A DNA stretch of 8,794 bases from an uncultured Clostridium sp. (GTDB lineage: Bacteria > Bacillota > Clostridia > TANB77 > CAG-508), in contig CAJKVD010000020.1 of the NCBI GenBank assembly GCA_905203195.1, forward strand, positions 1 through 8,794, in the 5' to 3' direction. A program made the position numbers and the translations under genes. This document shows positions 1 to 6,698 of this stretch, one piece after another. The first letter of the stretch is position 1, and every line of letters begins with the position of its first letter. Below the pieces are notes generated by a model. That model made no database searches and was not told the origin of the DNA. It worked only from the letters and a program-made list of their open reading frames with translations.

Positions 1-1365
1 CCTAATATAGATGATTCTATTAAAATCTTGGAAGGTATAAAAAAATATTACGAAGAATATCATAAAGTTAAAATTTCAAATGATGTTATTAAACAAGCTG
101 TTATAATGTCTGAAAAATATATTCATGATAGATTTTTACCTGATAAAGCTATTGATATTTTAGATGAGGCTTGTTCTCGCATCAATTTGGAAAATAAAGA
201 TTTATATAAATTAGAAATGCTAAAAAAAGAATTGGCTGATGTGCAGTCTGAGAAAGAAGAAGTTGTTGCAGCTGATTCAACAGAAGATTATCAAAAAGCT
301 GCTGATTTAAAGACTCGTGAATGTCAACTAATTGAAAAAATTGATAATTTAAATAAAAAAATGAAGTTGAAAAATTTGACAGTTCAAGATATTGCTACTG
401 TTATAGAGAGTTGGACTAAAATTCCAGTAAAAAAAATTACAGAGGCTGAGACTCAAAAGCTATTAAATTTAGAAACAAATTTGCATAAAAGAGTTATTGG
501 TCAAAATCAAGCTGTTAGTATTGTTTCAAGAGCTATTCGTAGAAACCGTGCTGGTTTACAAAGTACTAAAAGACCACCTTCTTTTATTTTTGTTGGTCCT
601 ACTGGTGTTGGTAAAACTGAATTGGCAAAAAGCCTTGCTTTTGAAATGTTTGGAAAAGAAGATGCAATGATTAGAGTTGATATGTCTGAATATATGGAAA
701 GTCATTCTACTTCTAAATTAATAGGTGCCCCTCCAGGATATGTTGGTTATGACGATGCTGGTCAATTAACTGAAAAAGTTAAAAGACATCCTTATTCAAT
801 TATTCTATTAGATGAAATTGAAAAAGCTCATCCTGATGTATTTAATATTTTGTTACAAGTATTGGATGATGGTAAATTAACAGACAGTCAAGGTAATACA
901 GTAAGCTTTGCAAATACTATTATTATTATGACTTCAAATGCTGGTTCTAATTTAAATACAAATTCTATAGGGTTTGGTAAACAAACTATGGATAAGGGAA
1001 AAGTTGAAGATTCTTTAAAAAGCACTTTTCGCCCAGAATTTTTGAATAGGGTTGATGAAATTGTTGTTTTTGATTCTTTAACTGAAAAAGAATTGTTACA
1101 AATTGTAGATTTAATGTTGCAAGATACTCAGAAAGCTTTAAAAGAAAAAGATATGAATTTATCTGTATCAGAAAAAGCTAAGCATTTTATATTAGAAAAA
1201 GGTACTAATATAAAATTTGGTGCCAGACCTTTAAGAAGAGCTATACAACGTTATATTGAAGATGAAATTTCTGAAAAAATCTTAAAGGGTGATTTTTCAA
1301 ATGGCCAAACAATTGATGTTGATTTTGTCGATGGTGCTTTGACTTTTAAAGCAAATGTAAAATAG
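1..1365 (+). CDS. clpC: ClpC-type AAA+ unfoldase, C-terminal part (5' end outside window)
   Basis: ATP-driven unfoldase subunit that feeds substrates to the ClpP protease in the cytoplasm. The reading frame is open from base 1, so the gene starts upstream; 454 residues are visible, a little over half of a usual 810-820 residue ClpC. In visible-fragment numbering: the small domain of the first AAA module (to about 65), a middle region with a UVR-like motif (about 80-115, core EDYQKAADLK at 95-104) that distinguishes ClpC from ClpA/ClpB, then the second AAA module with Walker A GPTGVGKT (199-206), Walker B IILLDE (267-272), an IGF tripeptide (323-325) matching the ClpP-docking loop, an arginine in FLNRVDE (R350) and sensor-2 GARPLRR (R409). 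The IGF loop argues for a ClpP partner rather than a ClpB disaggregase. The frame ends with TAG 16 bases before the pgsA-like gene, so the two are probably co-transcribed. No McsA/McsB/CtsR is visible because the upstream side is cut off. Confidence 0.95.
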   Translation, partial: PNIDDSIKILEGIKKYYEEYHKVKISNDVIKQAVIMSEKYIHDRFLPDKAIDILDEACSRINLENKDLYKLEMLKKELADVQSEKEEVVAADSTEDYQKAADLKTRECQLIEKIDNLNKKMKLKNLTVQDIATVIESWTKIPVKKITEAETQKLLNLETNLHKRVIGQNQAVSIVSRAIRRNRAGLQSTKRPPSFIFVGPTGVGKTELAKSLAFEMFGKEDAMIRVDMSEYMESHSTSKLIGAPPGYVGYDDAGQLTEKVKRHPYSIILLDEIEKAHPDVFNILLQVLDDGKLTDSQGNTVSFANTIIIMTSNAGSNLNTNSIGFGKQTMDKGKVEDSLKSTFRPEFLNRVDEIVVFDSLTEKELLQIVDLMLQDTQKALKEKDMNLSVSEKAKHFILEKGTNIKFGARPLRRAIQRYIEDEISEKILKGDFSNGQTIDVDFVDGALTFKANVK

Positions 1366-1381
1366 AAAGGATGCAATAAAT

Positions 1382-1975
1382 ATGCGAAAAAATATACCAA
1401 ATATTCTAACTATATTGAGGTTTATCCTCATACCTATTATTTTATACTTTATATTCAAGGGAAACTATTTATTAGGATTTATCTTTTTTACTATATCTGG
1501 GGTTACCGATATTTTAGATGGAGCTATTGCTAGAAAATTTAATCTTATTACTAATTTTGGAAAATTAATGGATCCATTAGCTGATAAACTCACTCAAATC
1601 TCTGTGCTAGCTTCACTTGTTTTTCAAAAAATTATACCTTTTTGGATTTTAGTTGTTGTTCTTTTAAAAGAGCTATTGATGATTATTGGTGCTTCTTTCC
1701 TTTATGGAAAAGATGTGGTTGTTTATAGTAAATGGTTTGGTAAATTGGCAACTGTACTATTTTATTTAGCAATTGTTTGTTCTTTAATGATTAAACAATT
1801 TGCTTTATCTGGTATTTGGCAAAATTTGGACTTGGCACTTTATTGTATTGCTATTATTGCAACAATTTTCTCTTTTGTTATGTATGTTAAATATTTATAT
1901 AAAGATGGTTTTATTGACAAAAGTGATTTAAAAAAAGAGAAACAACCTGTTATTATTAAAAAAAATAAAAAATAG
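1382..1975 (+). CDS. pgsA: CDP-alcohol phosphatidyltransferase, PgsA-like (phosphatidylglycerophosphate synthase or cardiolipin synthase paralogue)
   Basis: Integral membrane enzyme of phospholipid synthesis, 197 residues, normal family length. The complete CDP-alcohol phosphotransferase signature D-x2-DG-x2-AR-x8-G-x3-D-x3-D is present: D43, D46-G47, A50-R51, G60, D64, D68. Around it lie several hydrophobic segments (about 8-25, 28-42, 85-107, 120-140, 148-170) and a Lys-rich tail (183-197). The family transfers a phosphatidyl group from CDP-diacylglycerol to an alcohol; glycerol-3-phosphate is the default acceptor for a PgsA. After the signature, however, the protein has KELLMIIG near 95-103 instead of the REF-type stretch I expect in classical PgsA, so a CDP-alcohol-type cardiolipin synthase or other paralogue is possible. 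Start ATG is preceded by AAAGGA (1366-1371) ten bases upstream. It follows clpC closely and ends in a terminator. Confidence 0.85.
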   Translation: MRKNIPNILTILRFILIPIILYFIFKGNYLLGFIFFTISGVTDILDGAIARKFNLITNFGKLMDPLADKLTQISVLASLVFQKIIPFWILVVVLLKELLMIIGASFLYGKDVVVYSKWFGKLATVLFYLAIVCSLMIKQFALSGIWQNLDLALYCIAIIATIFSFVMYVKYLYKDGFIDKSDLKKEKQPVIIKKNKK

Positions 1976-1990
1976 TGTTTTCTGGAACGG

Positions 1991-2027
1991 AGCAAAAAAG
2001 CACTGCTATTTGTAGTGTTTTTTTGCT
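1991..2027 (+). terminator. Hairpin terminator between convergent genes
   Basis: Arms AGCAAAAAAGCACT (1991-2004) and AGTGTTTTTTTGCT (2014-2027) pair over 14 bp with one G-U wobble around a 9-base loop, and the 3' arm contains a run of seven T. It lies in the 67-base gap between the stop codons of the pgsA-like gene and the convergent bofC-like gene, so it can end transcription from the left and, being near-symmetrical (T-run also in the other orientation), probably from the right as well. Outer arms TGTTTTC (1976-1982) and GAAAACA (2036-2042) are also complementary, giving a longer imperfect palindrome that spans almost the whole gap. Confidence 0.85.
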
Positions 2028-2042
2028 TAGGTTTCGAAAACA

Positions 2043-2654
2043 TTACTCATAGTCTTCTATTACTTGACTTAGATTTTCTTTTCCAAAAACTTTTATTCCA
2101 TTTTTTATTTCTATTTTATCTGTATCTGTTAAATAATCTATAGAAATATCTGTTTTTTGATATTCTTTTTCTTTTCCTTCTGAATCTATTATATTTATTA
2201 CTATTTTTCCATCTATATCCCTTAATATATAGTGTTCTCCACATTCCCCTTGTTCTGTTTTATTCAAAACTATTTTATTTGATTCAAATTGTTTAACTTT
2301 CCACTCTGGGTATTTAGCGCTTACTTCTTCTTCTGTTTTATTTACTAAGTCTTGTGGTATGTTTTTATATTGTTTTGATGTATGCCCACACTTTTCATAT
2401 TTTATTTCATAAATCATACTACAGTTTGGAGATATCCTTATATCATCTTGACTATTTGCTTGTACATCTTTCGTTTCTATGTTTTTTAATTCATTCCATT
2501 CTTCTGTGCAATCATCTTCTATTTTTTCGGCTAATTCTGCTATTTTTACTTCTTTTTGACTTCTTTTATTTTGTTTGTTTTGATATATTTTATTGCCCGT
2601 ATATATTGCACAAATTATTACAGCTAAACATATTATTATTGTAATTTTTTTCAC
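2043..2654 (-). CDS. BofC-like membrane-anchored extracytoplasmic protein
   Basis: A 203-residue protein with one N-terminal hydrophobic segment (about 4-19) followed by a Lys-rich stretch, so probably anchored with the rest outside the membrane. The C-terminal third (about 140-203: EHYILRDIDGK, KTDISIDYLTDTDK, then a Glu-rich GKENLSQVIEDYE end) resembles the BofC C-terminal domain found in many Clostridia proteins. In Bacillus subtilis BofC holds back the SpoIVB peptidase and so delays pro-sigma-K processing in sporulation; whether this protein does the same is not shown by the sequence. Cysteines sit at 49, 78, 89 and 138, two of them in CGH and CGEH. Start is GTG with GGAAGG (2666-2671) 11 bases upstream; a nearer ATG at 2664 is out of frame. 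It is the last gene of the probable nlpC-comEC unit, 67 bases after comEC. Family assignment is from recall of the conserved tail. Confidence 0.7.
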   Translation of the reverse strand: MKKITIIICLAVIICAIYTGNKIYQNKQNKRSQKEVKIAELAEKIEDDCTEEWNELKNIETKDVQANSQDDIRISPNCSMIYEIKYEKCGHTSKQYKNIPQDLVNKTEEEVSAKYPEWKVKQFESNKIVLNKTEQGECGEHYILRDIDGKIVINIIDSEGKEKEYQKTDISIDYLTDTDKIEIKNGIKVFGKENLSQVIEDYE

Positions 2655-2673
2655 TTTGTATCATTCCTTCCAT

Positions 2674-2707
2674 ATATTAACAATTTTTTATTCTATATTG
2701 TTAATAT
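2674..2707. repeat. Perfect 11-bp inverted repeat upstream of the bofC-like gene
   Basis: ATATTAACAAT (2674-2684) and ATTGTTAATAT (2697-2707) are exact reverse complements around a 12-base loop. The element fills half of the comEC to bofC-like gap and ends two bases from the GGAAGG ribosome binding site of the bofC-like gene. On the minus strand no T-run follows, so it is not a terminator for comEC; on the plus strand a T-rich stretch follows, but no plus gene is there to end. It could be an operator, an mRNA hairpin affecting translation or stability, or an AT-rich coincidence. Confidence 0.55.
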
Positions 2708-2721
2708 TTTTTATCTTTATT

Positions 2722-5184
2722 TTAATTATGTACTATATTGATATTTTTATTCAATTTTATGGTTATTTCTCCTAATTCATCTGTTCTATATACTCTTATA
2801 TTTCTTTCCTTCATTTTTTTTAAAGTGTTTTCTGATGGATGACCAAATTTATTATTTTTTCCTACTCCTATTAGTGCATATTGCGGATTTACTGCTTTTA
2901 AAAACTCTGACGTTGTTGATGTTTTTGAACCATGATGTGCTACTTTTAGAATTGTTGATTTTAATGTGTTTTTATTTTCTTCTAATATCTTTTTTTCTGC
3001 TATTTCTTCTATATCTCCTGTAAATAATATTGAAAATTTTTTATAATTTATTTTAAATACTAATGAATTATTGTTTATTATATTTTCTGAAATTACTTTT
3101 TTTGAATTTGGCCATAATACTTCAATATTAACGTCTTTTTCTATATTTATTTTATCTCCTTCTTCAACTCTTTTTAAATTTATTTTCCTTTCTTTAGCTA
3201 TTTTTATGAATCTTTCGTAATTACTAGTTCTCTCATATTGTTTGCCTAATATTACTGTATTTATTTTTATTTTTTCCATTAAATATATTATTCCGTCACA
3301 ATGATCAAGGTCCATATGGCTTATTATTGCTATGTCTATTTTTGTATATCCTCTGTCCAAAATATATGGCAATAATGTGTTTTTCCCTATATTTGAATAA
3401 CTACTTCCACCGCCATCTATTAAGATTGTTTTTCCCCTTGGTGTTACTATAAATGTGCTATCACCTTGTTTTACATCTAAAAAATGTATTTTTAAATTTT
3501 TTGGTATTAACTGTATTATGATAATTAAAATAATTCCAAATGCTATAACTCTTTTTATTACTATTTTTATTACTATTTTTGTTCTTTTTTCAATTCTATA
3601 TTTTATGTAAAATTTTATCATTGCTATTATGTTCTTAATTCTTTTTACTGTTGGTGTTATTTTTTTTGTTGTATAGATATAATAAATAAAAAAACTTGCA
3701 TTTATTAATAAAAAATATAATATAATTTCTAAGATTTTTGGGGTTGCTAAATATATTTGTGAATATGGTAATTTTGATATTTTTGATATTAAAATTATTA
3801 TTTTTATACATATTTCTAATGGAAATGAAATTATATTTGCCAATTTTACATTTACTATTAAGCATATTAAAAATATAAAACTACATGCCATTACTGGTCC
3901 TATTATAAATCCTATAATTAAATTACTTAAAACAAAATATATGTTTAGTGTATTGAATTGAAATATACTTATTGGTAATATTACTATTTGGGCTGATATT
4001 GTTACAGATAAAATTTCTCTTATCTTTTTTGATCTTAAAATTTTCTCTAAGAATTTTTTTGAAATAAATTTTTGAAATAAAACAATTCCAATTGTTCCTC
4101 CAAATGAAAATTGAAAACTTAAATCTAATATTGAATATGGGTTTTTTATTGATATTATTAGTGATGATATTGCTATATTTGTAAAAATATCATTGTTTTT
4201 GTAAATGATTTTTGAGATTATTAATATTATTCCCATAACTCCAGATCGTATTATAGATGCTGAAAAACCTGTTAAAAACATATAAAATATTATTAAAATT
4301 GTTGATGTAATATATGCTTGTTTTTTTCCTAGTATTTTTCCAAATATTTGGATTGAAAGTAAAATTAGATATGACATATGCATTCCAGATACAGCTAAAA
4401 TATGTGACATATTTGTATTTCTAAAATTTTCTATTGTTTCTTCTGATATCTCTGATGTGTCTCCTAATACTAATCCTATAAATACACTTGATATGTCTTT
4501 TGGTAATATCTTATTTGCGTTTTCTTTTAATTTATTAGATAAATTTATGCTTTTATATTCTATATACTCTATTGGATTTTCTATTTTGTTTGCTATTTTT
4601 TTTATGTTATTTGATTTTAAATTTCCTACTATGCTTTTTGTTTTTAGATATAATTTATAATCAAATCCTTTGTAATTTCTTCTTGATTCTGGTTCTTCAA
4701 ACTTTCCTGCTGTTTGTATTATATCTCCATATTTTATTTGAAGATTATTATTTTGTGTCTGTATATATATTTTTTTCTTTGAAATTTGTATTTCTTTTTT
4801 GTTCTTTATTATTGATTTTATTTTTACTGTGTAAATTTTTCCATATTGTTTTGAGGTTTCTGCTTTTTCTACTTTTCCTATTATTGTTATGTTTTCATTT
4901 TCTAATAATATTTTCTGTGTTTTTTGGTATTCTTTTTCTTGAAAGCATACACAAATAAATGATGTTATTACTGCTATTATCAAAATTATTAGTTCTTTAT
5001 TATTTATGTATAATTTTATATATCTTTTATATCTTCGTACTTTCCATAATTTTTTTATTTTAATTCTTGATAATATTATAGCAATGAATAACAAAAAGAG
5101 AACTATACTCTTTTTTAAGTATAGTCCCCCTAATATACCTATTATATATCCTATTGCTATAATTAAAATTGGTCTTTTCAACAA
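2722..5184 (-). CDS. comEC: ComEC/Rec2 family DNA-uptake channel with C-terminal metallo-beta-lactamase domain
   Basis: Polytopic membrane protein that carries single-stranded DNA across the membrane during natural transformation. All three parts are present in 820 residues, the usual size: an N-terminal membrane region plus DUF4131/OB-like domain (about 1-200); the Competence core (about 225-510) with FIGLVLGD (235-242) and HILAVSGMHM (261-270); and a C-terminal metallo-beta-lactamase domain (about 565-820). That domain opens with LDVKQGDS (569-576) and keeps the metal motif H623-x-D625-x-D627-H628, TGD (D724), the HHGS pair H750-H751 and GHP (H782), so it looks intact. Two tandem TTG codons follow GAGGAGG (5191-5197); the gap is 6 bases to the first and 9 to the second, so translation may begin at 5181. 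It sits 21 bases after the NlpC/P60 gene, which suggests one operon. No comEA or comFA is in the window. Confidence 0.95.
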   Translation of the reverse strand: MLKRPILIIAIGYIIGILGGLYLKKSIVLFLLFIAIILSRIKIKKLWKVRRYKRYIKLYINNKELIILIIAVITSFICVCFQEKEYQKTQKILLENENITIIGKVEKAETSKQYGKIYTVKIKSIIKNKKEIQISKKKIYIQTQNNNLQIKYGDIIQTAGKFEEPESRRNYKGFDYKLYLKTKSIVGNLKSNNIKKIANKIENPIEYIEYKSINLSNKLKENANKILPKDISSVFIGLVLGDTSEISEETIENFRNTNMSHILAVSGMHMSYLILLSIQIFGKILGKKQAYITSTILIIFYMFLTGFSASIIRSGVMGIILIISKIIYKNNDIFTNIAISSLIISIKNPYSILDLSFQFSFGGTIGIVLFQKFISKKFLEKILRSKKIREILSVTISAQIVILPISIFQFNTLNIYFVLSNLIIGFIIGPVMACSFIFLICLIVNVKLANIISFPLEICIKIIILISKISKLPYSQIYLATPKILEIILYFLLINASFFIYYIYTTKKITPTVKRIKNIIAMIKFYIKYRIEKRTKIVIKIVIKRVIAFGIILIIIIQLIPKNLKIHFLDVKQGDSTFIVTPRGKTILIDGGGSSYSNIGKNTLLPYILDRGYTKIDIAIISHMDLDHCDGIIYLMEKIKINTVILGKQYERTSNYERFIKIAKERKINLKRVEEGDKINIEKDVNIEVLWPNSKKVISENIINNNSLVFKINYKKFSILFTGDIEEIAEKKILEENKNTLKSTILKVAHHGSKTSTTSEFLKAVNPQYALIGVGKNNKFGHPSENTLKKMKERNIRVYRTDELGEITIKLNKNINIVHN

Positions 5185-5190
5185 AAAATT

Positions 5191-5197
5191 CCTCCTC
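5191..5197 (-). promoter_or_regulatory. Strong ribosome binding site deciding a TTG start for comEC
   Basis: On the minus strand the sequence reads GAGGAGG, close to a perfect anti-SD match, followed by AATTTT and two tandem TTG codons (5184-5182 and 5181-5179). No ATG or GTG in frame lies at a useful distance, which supports a rare TTG start. Spacing favours the second TTG slightly; the protein differs by one residue. Confidence 0.75.
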
Positions 5198-5205
5198 TAA
5201 TTATG

Positions 5206-6579
5206 TTAGTTTAAAATTCTTCTTCCTCCAGAAAATCCGCTTGCAGCTTGGTTTAATGGTACAATACACACTGATTTTCCTGGTCTTGGTGAGTGTATTA
5301 CATTACCTCCACCAAGATATATTGCAACATGGCCACTATATATTACTAAGTCTCCTGCTTGTAGATTAGCTTTTGTTACAGCTGTTCCTACTCCAGATTG
5401 ACCTCCTGATGTACGTGGTAGTGATACTCCAAAATGTCTGTATACATATGATGTAAATCCTGAACAGTCAAACCCTGTTGATGGTGATGTTCCTCCATAT
5501 GTGTATTTTGTTCCGATAAATTGTTTTGCATATGATACTACACTTTCTCCTGAATTCGAACTTGTTTTGCTTGTTTCTGTTTGTGTAGTTTCTTGTTTTT
5601 TTGCTTCTTTTTCTTTATTAGCAGCTGTTATTCTTGATTCTTCTGCTCCTCTTGATGTTTCTTGTTTTGTTGTGGATAATAAAGTTGATGCTATATATCC
5701 TTCTTTTCCATTTACTTTTACTTTGCTCCATCCATTTGATTCTGATACAACTTCTACTTTTGTATTTATTGCTATTTGTGTTATTAAAGTTGAAGTTCTA
5801 TCTGCACTGCTTCTTAAATTTACTGTTTGCGTATTTGTATACATTGTTTTTGACGCTTGCTGTTTTACTGTTGTTTCTTGTTTTTTTTCAGCTTCTTGCT
5901 TTTTTTCTGTTTCTTGTTGTTCTGTTTGTTTTGATTCTGTTGGCTTTTCTTCTGATGTTTTAGTACTTTCTACTTTATTTTCAACTTTTTCTATTTTTTC
6001 TAATACTACCCATCCTTGTTTTTCTTGCACTGTTACATATGCCCAGTTATTCATTGTATCTTTTACTTCTAATTCTGTGTTTTGCTTTATATCTTGCAAA
6101 TCCAATGAACTGATAAGTGGTATTACTTTTAACTTTATGTCTTCTTTTGCTTTATATTTTCCTGTTATTTCTGTACTTTCTGTTGTGTTTGCTTCTACTA
6201 CACTTTCTTCTATGGTATTTTCTGTTTCAATATTTTGACTTTGTGTATTTTCTTCTATTGTATTTTGTTCTTTTACTATATTGTTTGTTTCGTTATTTAA
6301 TTGTAATAAGTCTTTTCTTATATATCCTGTTATATTTTTGTATTTAACTTTGTACCATTCTCCTATTGTATCTACTATTTCAACATTTTCTCCCTTGTTT
6401 ACTAAATCCAAAATCTTAGAGTCTGAATCTGCTTTTTCCCTAAGATTTGCTGTATCTACTGTAACTTTTGCTGTGTTTGCAGCTAAGCTGGTGTTCATAA
6501 AAAATAAGCTAATTGATGTTATAAAAACTGCTGTTATTACTAATGTTAGCACATTTTTTATATTTAGTTTTATTTTCAT
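5206..6579 (-). CDS. Secreted SH3b-NlpC/P60 peptidoglycan hydrolase
   Basis: Cell-wall endopeptidase of 457 residues, expected to cut peptide bonds in peptidoglycan stems outside the membrane. A signal peptide covers about 1-34 (basic start, hydrophobic 10-28, SLAA near the likely cleavage site). Bacterial SH3-type wall-binding domains follow at about 37-93 (VDTANLREKADSDSKILDLV...), a more degenerate one at about 141-197, and a third at about 245-302 (TQTVNLRSSADRTSTLI...). They are joined by Glu/Lys/Gln/Thr-rich linkers (94-140, 200-243, 303-343). The catalytic NlpC/P60 domain is at about 344-457 with Cys372 in FDCSGF, His417 in GHVAIYLG and His429 in VIHSP, the expected triad. ATG start has AAGGAGT (6586-6592) six bases upstream and its own promoter. 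Probably the first gene of an operon with comEC, 21 bases downstream. There is no LPXTG anchor; SH3 domains are the only visible wall contact. Confidence 0.92.
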   Translation of the reverse strand: MKIKLNIKNVLTLVITAVFITSISLFFMNTSLAANTAKVTVDTANLREKADSDSKILDLVNKGENVEIVDTIGEWYKVKYKNITGYIRKDLLQLNNETNNIVKEQNTIEENTQSQNIETENTIEESVVEANTTESTEITGKYKAKEDIKLKVIPLISSLDLQDIKQNTELEVKDTMNNWAYVTVQEKQGWVVLEKIEKVENKVESTKTSEEKPTESKQTEQQETEKKQEAEKKQETTVKQQASKTMYTNTQTVNLRSSADRTSTLITQIAINTKVEVVSESNGWSKVKVNGKEGYIASTLLSTTKQETSRGAEESRITAANKEKEAKKQETTQTETSKTSSNSGESVVSYAKQFIGTKYTYGGTSPSTGFDCSGFTSYVYRHFGVSLPRTSGGQSGVGTAVTKANLQAGDLVIYSGHVAIYLGGGNVIHSPRPGKSVCIVPLNQAASGFSGGRRILN

Positions 6580-6628
6580 TTTTCTACTCCTTATTTTATT
6601 ATATTCATGTTGTTAAAGTACTTTTCCT

Positions 6629-6657
6629 AATATAACATATTTTCCGTTGTTTGTCAA
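6629..6657 (-). promoter_or_regulatory. Sigma-A-type promoter for the nlpC-comEC unit
   Basis: On the minus strand: -35 TTGACA (6652-6657), a 17-base spacer, and -10 TATATT (6629-6634) preceded by TG-T, an extended -10. The -35 is a perfect consensus match. Transcription would begin near 6620, giving a leader of about 40 bases before the NlpC/P60 start codon. No obvious operator overlaps it. Confidence 0.85.
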
Positions 6658-6670
6658 ATATTGATTAATT

Positions 6671-6697
6671 GTGTTTTTGAGTCCGTCACAAAAACAC
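6671..6697 (-). terminator. Hairpin just after the ppaC stop, possible weak terminator
   Basis: GTGTTTTTG and CAAAAACAC form a perfect 9-bp stem with a 9-base loop containing ACGGA, starting two bases after the ppaC stop codon. On the ppaC strand the stem is followed by AATTAATC rather than a T-run, so it is not a classical intrinsic terminator; it may act as a 3'-end stabiliser or weak terminator. The downstream NlpC/P60 gene has its own promoter. The sequence resembles the start of the pgsA-like 3' region. Confidence 0.45.
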
Positions 6698-6698
6698 T

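Noticed and set aside
28..30. TTG as the start of clpC
   Set aside because: The frame is open to base 1 and encodes ClpC first-module sequence before it, so the gene is cut by the window rather than starting here.
3635..3865. 76-codon minus-strand frame inside comEC
   Set aside because: Out-of-frame shadow within an intact comEC; Asn/Lys/Ile-rich low-complexity product.
5501..6238. 245-codon open frame on the plus strand
   Set aside because: It lies wholly antisense to the SH3-NlpC/P60 gene, has a Phe/Ser/Val/Cys-rich composition typical of the reverse of Lys/Glu/Thr-rich coding, and has no ribosome binding site or family motif.
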